This document shows positions 8,657 to 17,962 of a stretch of 50,240 nt of DNA, in pieces (within the stretch, counting starts at the first letter, position 1; every line of letters begins with the position of its first letter). The stretch covers positions 1 to 50,240 of the forward strand of contig JADIMQ010000067.1 of the NCBI GenBank assembly GCA_017694655.1, read 5' to 3'. The position numbers and the translations under genes were made by a program. This stretch comes from Candidatus Cryptobacteroides merdigallinarum (GTDB lineage: Bacteria > Bacteroidota > Bacteroidia > Bacteroidales > UBA932). The notes beneath the pieces were generated by a model. It searched no databases, was not told the DNA's origin, and was given only the letters and a program-made list of their open reading frames with translations.

Positions 8657-9637
8657 CTATACAAAACTTGCAAGCATCTTCAGCGTGCCTTCCGGGACAA
8701 TCTGCAGGGAGGAGGCTTCCGCAGGAATCAGGACTGTCTCTCCCTGGTGGACAGGGGTGCGGTTGCCTCTGTCGTCGATGATCTCTCCCTTGCCTGCCGT
8801 GCAGATGAGGATGAGGAAGGAGTCGAGCCCCGAGAGGTCCTTCGTGAAAGGACGGTCGAGGTCGAGGAGGGACGTCGTGAAGTATTTGCATGACACGAGG
8901 ACAGTCTCCTTGTCCTTTTCCGGTGTGTAGTGCGTCCTGTAGTCGTCATGGACGGTGTAGTCGATGGCGTCTTTCGCCAGCTCCGTATGCAGTTCGCGCG
9001 GCTTTCCGTCGAGTCCGGGCCTGCCGAAGTCATATATGCGGTAGGTGATGTCGGAAGTCTGCTGTATCTCGGCGATGAACGAGCCCGAGCCAATGCTGTG
9101 GATACGCCCGGCAGGGAGGAAGAACACGTCTCCAGGGCTGAGGCTGTAGTCGTGGAGGACGTCCGTGATGGTGTTGTTGTTCACCCTCTCGACGTACTCT
9201 TCAGGTGTTATCTTCCTGGAAAGCCCGGACATCAGGTGGGCGTCCTTGTCGGCACTTATGACGTACCACATCTCGGTCTTGCCCTTGGAGCCGTTGTGCC
9301 TCCTGGCTGCGAGCGCGTCATCCGGATGCACCTGGATGGAAAGGTCCTGCCTGGCGTCTATGAACTTGATAAGGAGGGGAAATTCCTCCCCGGTCCTTGC
9401 ATAGTTGGACTTTCCTATCAGGCGTTCCCGGTACTCACGGACAAGCTCCGTTATGGTCTTCCCGTCGAGGGGGCCTCCGGCTACGACGGATTCGTTGCCT
9501 TTGACACCAGACAGCTCCCAGCTTTCCCCGATGTTGTGCTGGTCGGTCTTTATATTCTTGAACGGGGCTATCTTCTCGCCGCCCCACACGAGGGTCTTCA
9601 GTATCGGCCTGAATTTTAACGGGTATAACATTGTCAT
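8657..9637 (-). CDS. manA: Mannose-6-phosphate isomerase, class I
   Basis: The product has 326 residues, or 324 if the second ATG at 9631 is used; the two starts are separated by one codon. It matches the short type I phosphomannose isomerases (about 315 residues). Visible motifs are LVWGGEKI near the start, IQVHPDD and EMWYVI for the zinc site, FLPAGRIHSIG and TYRIYDFGR. It interconverts mannose-6-phosphate and fructose-6-phosphate in the cytosol. It is the last gene of a minus-strand group behind a ROK kinase (49-bp gap) and gpmI. This links mannose entry to glycolysis and suits the mannose-releasing locus at 24-46 kb. Confidence 0.95.
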   Translation of the reverse strand: MTMLYPLKFRPILKTLVWGGEKIAPFKNIKTDQHNIGESWELSGVKGNESVVAGGPLDGKTITELVREYRERLIGKSNYARTGEEFPLLIKFIDARQDLSIQVHPDDALAARRHNGSKGKTEMWYVISADKDAHLMSGLSRKITPEEYVERVNNNTITDVLHDYSLSPGDVFFLPAGRIHSIGSGSFIAEIQQTSDITYRIYDFGRPGLDGKPRELHTELAKDAIDYTVHDDYRTHYTPEKDKETVLVSCKYFTTSLLDLDRPFTKDLSGLDSFLILICTAGKGEIIDDRGNRTPVHQGETVLIPAEASSLQIVPEGTLKMLASFV

Positions 9638-9686
9638 GTCGTTTTCTTGTTTTAAAGTATTTCCCGGTGTCCGGGAAGCGGGAGGA

Positions 9687-10808
9687 TTATCCGTTCACCT
9701 GGCCGGCCTTGTCCAGCTGGCCGAGAGCGAAGGTGTAGGCCCCTACGGAAATCGCCTTGCTGGCACCGAGCTTTGATATCCCGATGCCGATGCGTTTCTG
9801 CGGGTCGTAGGTGACCTCGTCGTCGAAACCGTAGACTTTCAGTTTCCGGCTGTCCCCCTTGGCGAATGCAGCGAATTCCGCATCGTCGTCCAGGTAGTAT
9901 ACTTTCGACTGTACCCTGTGGGTCTCCTCTCCGGCAAGGGTGTGGATTTTTCCACGCAGGGCCTCCAGAAGGCTCGGCATGAAATACTTGTGCGAGGCAG
10001 TGACTCCGCCTCCTATGACGATGAGCCCGTCTATGAGGGTCGCTGCCGTCGCCATGGCGTCTCCTGCAGCCGCCCCGATTTCACTGAACGCCTTTTTCGC
10101 AGCCTCCCTGTCGCCTGGGGCATTGCCTTCCGCGATGTCGAAGATGTCTTTCGGTTCCAGCCTGTGGTCCTTGTCTCCGGAGAGTTCCCCGTATATCCTT
10201 TTTACAGCCCTTATGGCTATGCCGTCTTCCACTATCATGTCCCTGTTGTCCTTGTGCGGCAGGCAGAATGTCTCCACGCAGGAGTTGTCCCCGCGGTTGA
10301 GCTCGCCGTTGACTACTATCCCGACCCCGAAGCCGGTGCCGAATGTGTAGCCGATCAGGTTGCGGTAGCGCTTTTCGCTTCCGGCCGCCTCGAGCCTTGC
10401 GTTTATTTCAGGCAGCATCCCTCCGAGGGCTTCCCCGTATGCGAAGAGGTCCCCGTCATTGTTGATGTAGACCGGGATGCCGAAGGTCTTCTCGAGGAAG
10501 GGCCCGAGCGCCACCCCGTCCCTGAAGGAGGGGAAGTTAGGGAGATAGCCTCCTATGATGCCGTTAGGATAGTCCGCCGGGCCAGGGAATGCGAAGCTGA
10601 TGGCGGAGGGCTTCTCTCCGAGCTTTTCTATTATGGTCCTGAATCCGGTCACCATGGTGCCGAGACAAAGGTCGAGCGTGTCGGAGTGTGCCGGGAGAGT
10701 GATGGGCTCTACGATGAATTCTCCGCCTTTCATCGCTCCGAAAACCATGTTCGTGCCTCCTGCATCGAGTGTCAGCACTATCCTCGGGTCATTCTTGAAA
10801 TTCGTCAT
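9687..10808 (-). CDS. ROK family sugar kinase
   Basis: The protein has 373 residues. The N-terminal phosphate-binding motif DAGGTNMVFG (about residues 15-24) and the catalytic-Asp segment YINNDGDLFAYGEALGG identify a ROK kinase, and FGTGFGVGIVVNGEL is the second glycine-rich part. The CxCGxxGC zinc motif of many ROK proteins is not seen, and no DNA-binding domain precedes the kinase, so it is an enzyme and not a repressor. The protein is longer than the typical ~300 residues. With manA downstream, phosphorylation of mannose or glucose at C6 is the likely reaction; substrate choice is inference. It starts 41 bp after the gpmI stop. Confidence 0.88.
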   Translation of the reverse strand: MTNFKNDPRIVLTLDAGGTNMVFGAMKGGEFIVEPITLPAHSDTLDLCLGTMVTGFRTIIEKLGEKPSAISFAFPGPADYPNGIIGGYLPNFPSFRDGVALGPFLEKTFGIPVYINNDGDLFAYGEALGGMLPEINARLEAAGSEKRYRNLIGYTFGTGFGVGIVVNGELNRGDNSCVETFCLPHKDNRDMIVEDGIAIRAVKRIYGELSGDKDHRLEPKDIFDIAEGNAPGDREAAKKAFSEIGAAAGDAMATAATLIDGLIVIGGGVTASHKYFMPSLLEALRGKIHTLAGEETHRVQSKVYYLDDDAEFAAFAKGDSRKLKVYGFDDEVTYDPQKRIGIGISKLGASKAISVGAYTFALGQLDKAGQVNG

Positions 10809-10849
10809 AGCTGTTGTCTTTATGTGTCAATTATATTGCGCACAGGCTT

Positions 10850-12367
10850 CTATATCAGCGGTTCACCGGTCATTGCGGCAGGCTGCGGGATGCCCATCAG
10901 CTTGAGGATGGTAGGGGCCACGTCGGCGAGCTTTCCGTCCTTCACATGGTCTACCCCGGCGTTGATGACGATGAACTGCACAGGGTTGAGGGAGTGGGCG
11001 GTGTTAGGCGTGCTGTCGTCGTTGAAGGCATGGTCGGCGTTGCCGTGGTCGGCCGTAAGGAGGACCGCATAGCCGTGCGCGATTGCCGCCTCAACAACTT
11101 CCTTCACGCACCTGTCGACGCGGGCGACCGCCCTGCAGATGGCAGGGAACACTCCTGTATGCCCTACCATGTCGCCGTTGGCGAAGTTCAGTATGATCAT
11201 GTCTTCTTTCTCCGAGTTGATGGCTTCGACCAGCTTTTCTGTCACTTCCGGTGCGCTCATCTCCGGGAGCAGGTCGTAGGTGGCCACCTTCGGCGAGCTT
11301 ACGAGTATCCTGTCCTCATTCTCGAACGGGGTCTCGCGCCCTCCGTTGAAGAAGAACGTCACGTGTGCATATTTCTCTGTCTCGGCTATGCGCAGCTGGC
11401 GTTTCCCTGCCTTTGACACCACCTCCCCGAGGGTCTCCTGGACATTCTCCTTGTCAAAGAGGATGTGCAGCCCCTTGAACTTGTCGTCGTAAGGGGTGAA
11501 GCAGCAGTAGTAGAGCGGCAGGGTCTTCATCCCGTAGTCCGGCATGTCCTCCTGTGTGAGCACCGAGGTGATTTCCCTTGCGCGGTCGTTGCGGAAGTTG
11601 AAGAATATGACCGCGTCGCCTTCCTGGATGGTGCCTACCGGCTTGCCGTCGGCCCCGGTTATGGATATTGGCTTGATGAACTCGTCGGTGACTCCCTCGC
11701 TGTAGGAAGCCTCGATCCCTTCTGTGGCGGAGGTGAATTTCGCGCCTTCACCCTTTACAAGGAGGTCGTAGGCGAGCTTCACCCTCTCCCATCTCTTGTC
11801 GCGGTCCATGGCGTAGTAGCGTCCGCAGACAGAAGCCACCTTGCCTGTGGTCTCTGCCATCTTCTGCTCGAGTTCTGCTACAAAACCTTTCCCGCTCTTC
11901 GGGTCAGTGTCACGTCCGTCCATGAAGCAGTGCACGAAGACTTTCCCGAGGCCGTACTCCTTTGCCACGGCGAGGAACTCGTAGACGTGCGAGAGGGAGC
12001 TGTGCACCCCGCCCATCGATGCAAGCCCCATCAGGTGGAGCTGTTTGCCGGTCTTTGCCACGTAGTCGAACGCAGCCTTGATCTCGGCATTTTCGAGGAG
12101 CTTGTGCTCGCGGCAGGCGATGTTTATCTTCACGAGGTCCTGGTATACGACCCTTCCGGCACCGAGGTTGAGGTGTCCGACTTCGGAGTTGCCCATCTGT
12201 CCGTCAGGAAGGCCGACATATTCTCCGCAGGCCTGAAGATGGCTGAACGGGTATTTTTCCCTGAGGGATTCGATGTAAGGTGCGCCCTGGGTGTAGATGG
12301 CGTTTGTCCAGTTGTGTTTGCCCTCGCCCCATCCGTCGAGGATCATGAGAAGAACTTTTCTGTCCAT
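10850..12367 (-). CDS. gpmI: 2,3-bisphosphoglycerate-independent phosphoglycerate mutase
   Basis: The 505-residue length matches the family (about 510). ILDGWG at the N-terminus supplies a metal-binding Asp, GNSEVGH holds the phosphorylated Ser, and TADHGNAD near the C-terminus completes the two-manganese alkaline-phosphatase-like site. [11 protein letters not shown] and [12 protein letters not shown] are further conserved blocks. It interconverts 3- and 2-phosphoglycerate in glycolysis. It is the first gene of the gpmI-ROK-manA run. The 160-bp region upstream is shared with the divergent rnr gene. Confidence 0.97.
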   Translation of the reverse strand: MDRKVLLMILDGWGEGKHNWTNAIYTQGAPYIESLREKYPFSHLQACGEYVGLPDGQMGNSEVGHLNLGAGRVVYQDLVKINIACREHKLLENAEIKAAFDYVAKTGKQLHLMGLASMGGVHSSLSHVYEFLAVAKEYGLGKVFVHCFMDGRDTDPKSGKGFVAELEQKMAETTGKVASVCGRYYAMDRDKRWERVKLAYDLLVKGEGAKFTSATEGIEASYSEGVTDEFIKPISITGADGKPVGTIQEGDAVIFFNFRNDRAREITSVLTQEDMPDYGMKTLPLYYCCFTPYDDKFKGLHILFDKENVQETLGEVVSKAGKRQLRIAETEKYAHVTFFFNGGRETPFENEDRILVSSPKVATYDLLPEMSAPEVTEKLVEAINSEKEDMIILNFANGDMVGHTGVFPAICRAVARVDRCVKEVVEAAIAHGYAVLLTADHGNADHAFNDDSTPNTAHSLNPVQFIVINAGVDHVKDGKLADVAPTILKLMGIPQPAAMTGEPLI

Positions 12368-12496
12368 AATGTATTATATTTTCTTATTTTTATTAATTTT
12401 GCCGAATTACGGAGCTGTTTAAAGTTTTCCAAAACTTCTATGGATATTTCCGGGAAAACTTTTTTGTAAAAATTCAAACAGTTTCTACAAATCCCA

Positions 12497-12504
12497 CAAA
12501 GATA
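12497..12504 (-). promoter_or_regulatory. Candidate -7 element for gpmI operon
   Basis: On the minus strand this reads TATCTTTG, a full match to TAnnTTTG. No clear TTTG lies 19-20 bases upstream. It would give a leader of about 120 bases for gpmI. The surrounding 12368-12527 region is AT-rich compared with the coding DNA and must also hold the rnr promoter, which I could not place. Confidence 0.3.
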
Positions 12505-12527
12505 GTAAATTTTTATTAGAATATATT

Positions 12528-14864
12528 ATGGCCGACAGAAACCGCAGACGGAGCAGAAACCGTGGCGAGAAAAAGGAAAAAAAGGAGAAGAAACCTGCCC
12601 TTGTCCTGACCGGGAAGGTGCAGATGACAAGGGAAGGATTCATTTTCGTGATAGTGGAAGGTGAGGAGGATGATGTCTTCGTGAAGGCCTCCAAGACAAA
12701 AGGCGCGCTGAACGGGGATATCGTGAAGGTTGCCGTGCTCAAGGAGAAGACGGACAGGCAGCGCAGGGAAGGTGCTGTGACGGAGATTGTGGAGCGCTCG
12801 CGCAGGCCGTTCGTCGGTATTCTGCATATAGTCGGGGAGCAGGCCTGGGTGCTCATGGAGAGCCGGGCCATGCCTTACGATATCGTGATTCCTCTTGTGG
12901 GGGCCGCCCCCGTGGGCTTCAAGAACAGGAAGCAGAGGATGGGGCGTGCTGACAATCCGGAGGGGATGCCGGACTCGACCGGGTTCCTGAAGAAGATGGG
13001 GCAGGACGAGTACTCTGTCATAGGGGTGTACGAGACTGTAGACAACGCAAGAAGGGAACTGCGGGCCAGGGCCGGGATGAAGGTGGCCGCCCTTGTGGAC
13101 CACTGGGAGAAGGACGAGCCTGCACCTGTGGGGCATATCGTGGATGTGCTGGGTGATCCAGGGGAGAACGATACCGAGATGCACGCCATCCTCGCCGAGT
13201 ACGCGCTGCCTTACCGTTTCGAGCCCGAGGTGGAGAATGCAGCCGACAAGATTTCCGACAGGATAACCGATGCCGACCGCAAGGGCAGGAAGGATTTCAG
13301 GGATGTGACCACGTTCACCATAGACCCGGCCGACGCCAAGGATTTCGACGATGCCCTGTCCTTCAGGAAGCTGGAGAACGGGAACTTCGAGGTCGGCGTC
13401 CACATTGCCGACGTGACTTACTATGTACGTCCAGGCAGTATCGTGGACGAGGAGGCCCGCAACAGGGGGACTTCCGTCTACCTTGTCGACAGGACTGTGC
13501 CGATGCTCCCGGAGAAGCTCTCCAACAAGCTCTGTTCGCTGCGTCCGGAGGAGGAGAAGCTCTGTTTCTCCGCGGTATTCGAGATCTCGCCCCTGGCGAG
13601 GGTGGTTTCCCAGTGGTTCGGAAGGACTGTCATAAAGTCGGACTACCGTTTCGCCTACGAGAACGCGCAGAAGATCCTGGACGACGGCAGGAAGGCCATG
13701 TCCGCCAGCTATGCCTTCGGGCCTGACGGCCATGTCCGTCCGGTGCCGGACAATATAAAGGAAGCCCTGCTTATACTGGATTCCCTCGCTTCCAAGCTGA
13801 GGAAGAAGAGGTTCGCCGCAGGTGCCATAAGCTTCGAACGTCCGGAGATGAAGGTGGAGGTGGACGAGAAAGGCCGTCCGGTGAATGTCTACCAGAAGGT
13901 TACCAGGGAGGCCAACTGGCTCATAGAGGAGTTCATGCTCCTGGCCAACCGCTGTGTCGCCGAATTCGTCGCCACAAAATGCAAGACTCCGGCAGGGAAG
14001 GGCAGGAAGGCGGAGGCGAAGACCTTTGTCTACAGGATCCATGACGAGCCTAACCAGGAGAAGCTGGAGAACCTCCGTGGATTCGTGGGCAATTTCGGCT
14101 ACACCCTCGGGCAGATGAACAACGGCAAGGAGATTTCCCGTGAGCTGAACGGGCTTTTCGCCAGGGCCAAGGACAAGCCGGAGTTCAATGCCATCGAGCT
14201 CCTTTCCCTCAGGACCATGGCGAAGGCGCGCTACAGTACCGACAATATCGGGCATTACGGCCTGGCCTTCAAGTATTACACTCATTTTACCTCGCCTATC
14301 CGGCGGTATCCGGACATGATGGTGCACCGGCTTCTTGCCATGTATCTCGACGGGGAGGCTTCCCAGAAGAAGGACTACTACGAGGGACAGTGCAAATATG
14401 CTTCCGAGAGGGAGGTCGTGGCTGCCGAGGCCGAGCGTTCCAGCATCAAGTACAAGCTTGTGGAGTTCATGCAGGACAAGGTGGGCTACGAGTTCGAGGG
14501 GCACATTTCCGGCCTGACGGAGTGGGGGATGTATGTCGAGATAGAGCCTACCAAGATCGAGGGTATGGTCGCCTTGCGTGACGTGAAGTCGGATTATTTC
14601 GAGTTCGACGAGGAGAAGTACAGGATTGTGGGACGCAGCAGCAAGGTGGTCTACAACCTCGGGGACCCGGTGAAGATCCGTGTCAAGAAGGCCAACCTCG
14701 AGCAGAAGCTGCTGGATTACGAGCTTGTGGAGACCGGACAGGAGGAGCGTCTCCAGGAGACGGTGCCGGAGGAGGAGCGGGCTGCGCGCAAGGCTGCCCG
14801 GAAGGAGAAGATCCGCGGCGCCATAAGGGAGTCCAAGAAAAAGAAGGCCCGCATGAAGAAATAG
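12528..14864 (+). CDS. rnr: Ribonuclease R
   Basis: The protein has 778 residues. A basic N-terminal tail is followed by cold-shock-like OB domains (LTGKVQMTREGFIFVIVEG), the RNB catalytic domain and an S1 domain (about 640-720, GYEFEGHISGLTEWGMYVE). It ends in a Lys/Arg-rich tail. The RNB metal site is intact: D266, D272, D274 and D275 in DPADAKDFDDA, with the same spacing as the catalytic aspartates of E. coli RNase R. The enzyme degrades structured RNA 3' to 5' and acts in rRNA quality control. It stands alone on the plus strand, divergent from gpmI. Confidence 0.96.
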   Translation: MADRNRRRSRNRGEKKEKKEKKPALVLTGKVQMTREGFIFVIVEGEEDDVFVKASKTKGALNGDIVKVAVLKEKTDRQRREGAVTEIVERSRRPFVGILHIVGEQAWVLMESRAMPYDIVIPLVGAAPVGFKNRKQRMGRADNPEGMPDSTGFLKKMGQDEYSVIGVYETVDNARRELRARAGMKVAALVDHWEKDEPAPVGHIVDVLGDPGENDTEMHAILAEYALPYRFEPEVENAADKISDRITDADRKGRKDFRDVTTFTIDPADAKDFDDALSFRKLENGNFEVGVHIADVTYYVRPGSIVDEEARNRGTSVYLVDRTVPMLPEKLSNKLCSLRPEEEKLCFSAVFEISPLARVVSQWFGRTVIKSDYRFAYENAQKILDDGRKAMSASYAFGPDGHVRPVPDNIKEALLILDSLASKLRKKRFAAGAISFERPEMKVEVDEKGRPVNVYQKVTREANWLIEEFMLLANRCVAEFVATKCKTPAGKGRKAEAKTFVYRIHDEPNQEKLENLRGFVGNFGYTLGQMNNGKEISRELNGLFARAKDKPEFNAIELLSLRTMAKARYSTDNIGHYGLAFKYYTHFTSPIRRYPDMMVHRLLAMYLDGEASQKKDYYEGQCKYASEREVVAAEAERSSIKYKLVEFMQDKVGYEFEGHISGLTEWGMYVEIEPTKIEGMVALRDVKSDYFEFDEEKYRIVGRSSKVVYNLGDPVKIRVKKANLEQKLLDYELVETGQEERLQETVPEEERAARKAARKEKIRGAIRESKKKKARMKK

Positions 14865-14881
14865 CCGGCATGGCCGGTCCT

Positions 14882-14912
14882 GGTCCGGCTGGAGGCCGGG
14901 CCGTAGCTTTTT
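14882..14912 (+). terminator. Candidate intrinsic terminator after rnr
   Basis: GGTCCGGC (14882-14889) pairs with GCCGGGCC (14895-14902) around a TGGAG loop, including one G-T pair. A run of five T follows at 14908-14912. It starts 17 bp after the rnr stop. Confidence 0.45.
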
Positions 14913-14963
14913 GTATTTTCCGGGCCCCGGGGAGGGGATTGTCCGGTGTTTCATGTAACTGTT

Positions 14964-16619
14964 ATGGAAATGATCAGGAAATATATTGCGGCTGCTGCCG
15001 CCGCTGTGCTTGTGTCAGGGCTTACGGCATCGGCACAGAGCCATAGCTTCAAGCTGGGGCAGTGGGTGGAGATAGAGAATTCCATCCTGAAGGAACTGAA
15101 CAGGTCTTATGTGGACAGCCTGCCTGTGGACCGTATAATGCGGGCCGGGGTGGACGCCATGCTGGAGAACCTCGACCCGTACACCATCTATATCCCGGAG
15201 GAGGAGAATGAGGACCTGCAGATGATGCTGTCCAAGACCTACGGCGGCATAGGGGCGATAATCTTCAAGGAGAAGGACGCGAACGTGGTCATCAACGAGC
15301 CTTATTACGGCTCTCCGGCCTGGAAGAACGGCCTGCGCTGCGGGGACGAGATAATCGCTATCGACGGCCAGCCAACCAAGGGGCTGGAGGCCAAGGAAAG
15401 CAGTGACAGGATGAAGGGAAAGCCGGGGACAACCGTCAGCTTCAAGGTGCTGAAGGCCCATGGCGGGGATACCGTGGACGTGTCCATAGTCAGGGAGCGC
15501 ATCCATATCCCGGATGTGGAATACGTAGGGATGCTCGACGACACTACAGGGTACATATACCAGAGCGGATTCACGGACAAGGTTTCGGATGAGATCAAGG
15601 CCGGATATTACAAGTTGAAGGAACAGGGGATGAAAAGGCTTGTGCTCGACTTGAGGGGCAACGGGGGCGGACTCATGAACGAGGCCATAAACATAGTCTC
15701 CCTCTTCGTGCCGAAAGGCTCCCTCGTGGTATCGTCCAAGGGCATATCCCCGGAATCCTACAAGGAATACAGGACGTCTTCCGAGCCTGTGGATACCGAA
15801 ATACCGCTCATAATAATGGTTGACTCCGGTTCCGCCTCCTCCTCGGAGATTGTCGCCGGCGCCATCCAGGACCTCGACAGGGGCATAATCATGGGAAAGA
15901 GGACCTTCGGGAAAGGCCTGGTGCAGACGGTGAGGCCGATAGCCTATAACGGCCAGCTGAAGGTGACTACGGCCAAATACTATACCCCGAGCGGCCGCTG
16001 CGTGCAGGCCATCGACTACAGCCACCGCAACGAGGACGGCAGTGTAGGGCATATCCCGGATTCCCTGACCCACGAGTTCAGGACATCCAAGGGCCGTATA
16101 GTGCGTGACGGCGGCGGCATCACCCCGGACGTGGAGGTGGCTGCCCCTTCGTACAGCCGGCTTGTCTACTCCCTCGTGCTGAACGGGATCATAGACAGGT
16201 ATGTGATAAAGTATGTCAGGGAGCACGACTCAATTCCTGCCCTGGCGGACTTCAGGTTCTCGGACGAGGATTTCGAGGACTTCATAAGTTTCGCGAAGAC
16301 CCAGGAGTTCGACTACAGGAGCAGTGCCGAGACCCTGTTCGACCAGATGAAGAAGGAACTGGAGGAGGACGGGCTCGCCGGCACGATGTCTGCGGAGCTC
16401 GATGCCCTGGAGAAGGCCATAGAGATTGACAAGGAAGCCTTCATCCGCCTGAAGAAGGAGGAGATAAGGCCTTTCCTCGAGGAGGAGATAGCCGTGAGGT
16501 ATTATTACCAGGAGGCTGGCATTATCGTGAGGCTCAGGTATGACCGCCAGCTGAAGGATGCCCTTGCCGCCCTTGGGGACCGGGGACAGGAGTCTCTGCC
16601 CGGGTCTCTGAACGGATAG
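14964..16619 (+). CDS. S41 family C-terminal processing peptidase with PDZ domain
   Basis: I chose ATG 14964 (551 residues), because the in-frame GTG at 14946 only adds non-signal residues; ATG 14970 is also possible. An N-terminal hydrophobic signal ends near TASAQ. A PDZ domain (about 85-170, with YGGIGAI and GDEIIAIDGQPT) precedes the S41 protease domain. The Ser-containing motif GSASSSEIVAG (residues 289-299) and K317 in TFGKG form the expected Ser-Lys dyad. Such enzymes act in the periplasm on protein C-termini. The C-terminal 130 residues are charged and helical. It precedes a strong promoter for rdgB. Confidence 0.93.
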   Translation: MEMIRKYIAAAAAAVLVSGLTASAQSHSFKLGQWVEIENSILKELNRSYVDSLPVDRIMRAGVDAMLENLDPYTIYIPEEENEDLQMMLSKTYGGIGAIIFKEKDANVVINEPYYGSPAWKNGLRCGDEIIAIDGQPTKGLEAKESSDRMKGKPGTTVSFKVLKAHGGDTVDVSIVRERIHIPDVEYVGMLDDTTGYIYQSGFTDKVSDEIKAGYYKLKEQGMKRLVLDLRGNGGGLMNEAINIVSLFVPKGSLVVSSKGISPESYKEYRTSSEPVDTEIPLIIMVDSGSASSSEIVAGAIQDLDRGIIMGKRTFGKGLVQTVRPIAYNGQLKVTTAKYYTPSGRCVQAIDYSHRNEDGSVGHIPDSLTHEFRTSKGRIVRDGGGITPDVEVAAPSYSRLVYSLVLNGIIDRYVIKYVREHDSIPALADFRFSDEDFEDFISFAKTQEFDYRSSAETLFDQMKKELEEDGLAGTMSAELDALEKAIEIDKEAFIRLKKEEIRPFLEEEIAVRYYYQEAGIIVRLRYDRQLKDALAALGDRGQESLPGSLNG

Positions 16620-16624
16620 CACAT

Positions 16625-16655
16625 TTTGCGTATTTGCGAAATGTTTTTACCTTTG
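16625..16655 (+). promoter_or_regulatory. Promoter for rdgB-recO
   Basis: TTTG (16625-16628), a 19-base spacer and TACCTTTG (16648-16655) match the Bacteroidota -33/-7 consensus at all defined positions. It begins six bases after the S41 peptidase stop, and rdgB starts at 16687, so the leader is about 25 bases. Confidence 0.75.
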
Positions 16656-16686
16656 CGCCCGGTTAAGACGAAAATAGAAAGCAGTT

Positions 16687-17316
16687 ATGAAAATGGTTTT
16701 TGCAACGGGCAATAGCGGAAAACTGCGGGAGGCATCAGAAATTTTAGGCAAGGGATTTGAGCTCGTTACCCCTGCACAGATGGGAATCACGGAAGATATT
16801 CCCGAGACAGGCGCTACCCTGAGGGCCAATTCGCAGCAGAAGGCGGACTTTATCTGGCAGAACTGCCACACGGACTGTTTCGCGGATGATACGGGGCTCG
16901 AGGTAGACTCACTCGGAGGGGCTCCGGGAGTCCACACGGCAAGGTATGCCGGGGATGACAAGGACTTCGGCCGGAACATGGACAAGCTCCTCACGGAACT
17001 CTCACGCAAGGAGATGGAGGCTTCACTGATGGCTTCCATGGGTATAGCTCCGAAGAAGAACCTGCGGAAGGCACGCTTCAGAAGTGTCGTGACCCTTATT
17101 CTCGGGGGCAGGAAGTTCTTTTTCGACGGTGTCCTCGAGGGCACTATCGCCAGGTCCAGGGCCGGGAAAGGCGGTTTCGGATACGACCCGGTGTTCATCG
17201 CGGACGACTATCCTTCAGTCACCCTTGCGGAAATTACCGAAGAACAGAAAAATTCGATTTCCCACCGCGGAAAGGCCTTGAGGGCTATGTCAGAGTTTTT
17301 GGCCGACCATGCTTGA
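16687..17316 (+). CDS. rdgB: RdgB/HAM1 family XTP/dITP pyrophosphatase
   Basis: This 209-residue protein has the family signatures: TGNSGKLREA at the N-terminus, FADDTGLEVDSLGGAPG, ARYAG, GKGGFGYDPVF and SHRGKAL. It hydrolyses non-canonical purine triphosphates (dITP, XTP) to monophosphates and so keeps them out of DNA. A second ATG two codons in (16693) is an equally good start. Its 3' end overlaps recO by 8 bp in another frame, which implies translational coupling of two genome-maintenance genes. It is slightly longer than the usual ~195 residues, mainly through an insert near residues 105-125. Confidence 0.95.
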   Translation: MKMVFATGNSGKLREASEILGKGFELVTPAQMGITEDIPETGATLRANSQQKADFIWQNCHTDCFADDTGLEVDSLGGAPGVHTARYAGDDKDFGRNMDKLLTELSRKEMEASLMASMGIAPKKNLRKARFRSVVTLILGGRKFFFDGVLEGTIARSRAGKGGFGYDPVFIADDYPSVTLAEITEEQKNSISHRGKALRAMSEFLADHA

Positions 17317-17962
17317 CAATTCCGAATTCATTTTGCTCCATACGACAAAATTCGGGGAAAGCTCCATCATCCTCCATACCCTTTCGAAGAAGTACGGGAG
17401 GAAGGGGCTTTTCATAAAGAGCATGCCCAGGCGTTCGGTGACTTCGCTCTTCTTTCCCCTGAGCATCCTTGAGGCCGATATCCTCGATACCGGCAAGTCC
17501 CGGATGTTCTCGGCGAGGAACGTGTCTTCCCGCTATACACTTTCGGGGATAAGGAACAACTTGAGCAAGAGCGCAATATCCATGTTCATGAGCGAGGTGC
17601 TCTACCGTGTTGTGAAGGAGGGGATGAACGACCCTTCCCTTTACGATGTCTGCGTTAAGAATATCCTGCTGCTGGATGCCATGGACACGGATTTCAGCAA
17701 CTTCCATCTTTATTTCCTGCTGGAATTCATCATTGCCCTCGGCTTCAGCCCGGAGTCCCGGGAGCTTGCCCCCTTCGTGGGGGAGCACCTGCCCGTGGTT
17801 TCGCGCTTCGTGTCGCTGCCGTTTTCCGAGGCCATGCTCATGCCCATGTCCGGGGAACTGCGCAACGAGATTGCCGAAAGGCTCCTGAAGTATATAGAAT
17901 ACCACACGGAGTCGGCGGTCAATGTCAATTCGCTGAAGGTCCTGCGGGAGATATTCCGTTAG
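17309..17962 (+). CDS. recO: DNA repair protein RecO
   Basis: The product has 217 residues. The N-terminal OB-fold pattern (LLHTTKFGESSIILHTLSKKYGR, then GLFIKSM) and the helical C-terminal half are typical of RecO, which loads RecA onto SSB-coated DNA with RecR. The zinc-finger cysteines of some RecO proteins are absent and the protein is somewhat short. The start overlaps the end of rdgB by 8 bp. The stop overlaps the convergent U32 gene's stop in the four bases TTAG. Confidence 0.9.
   Translation: MLDNSEFILLHTTKFGESSIILHTLSKKYGRKGLFIKSMPRRSVTSLFFPLSILEADILDTGKSRMFSARNVSSRYTLSGIRNNLSKSAISMFMSEVLYRVVKEGMNDPSLYDVCVKNILLLDAMDTDFSNFHLYFLLEFIIALGFSPESRELAPFVGEHLPVVSRFVSLPFSEAMLMPMSGELRNEIAERLLKYIEYHTESAVNVNSLKVLREIFR

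Noticed and set aside
12516..14954. An 812-residue minus-strand frame opposite rnr
   Set aside because: rnr has intact catalytic motifs on the plus strand. The antisense protein is rich in Leu, His, Pro and Gly with no domain, as expected for a shadow frame.
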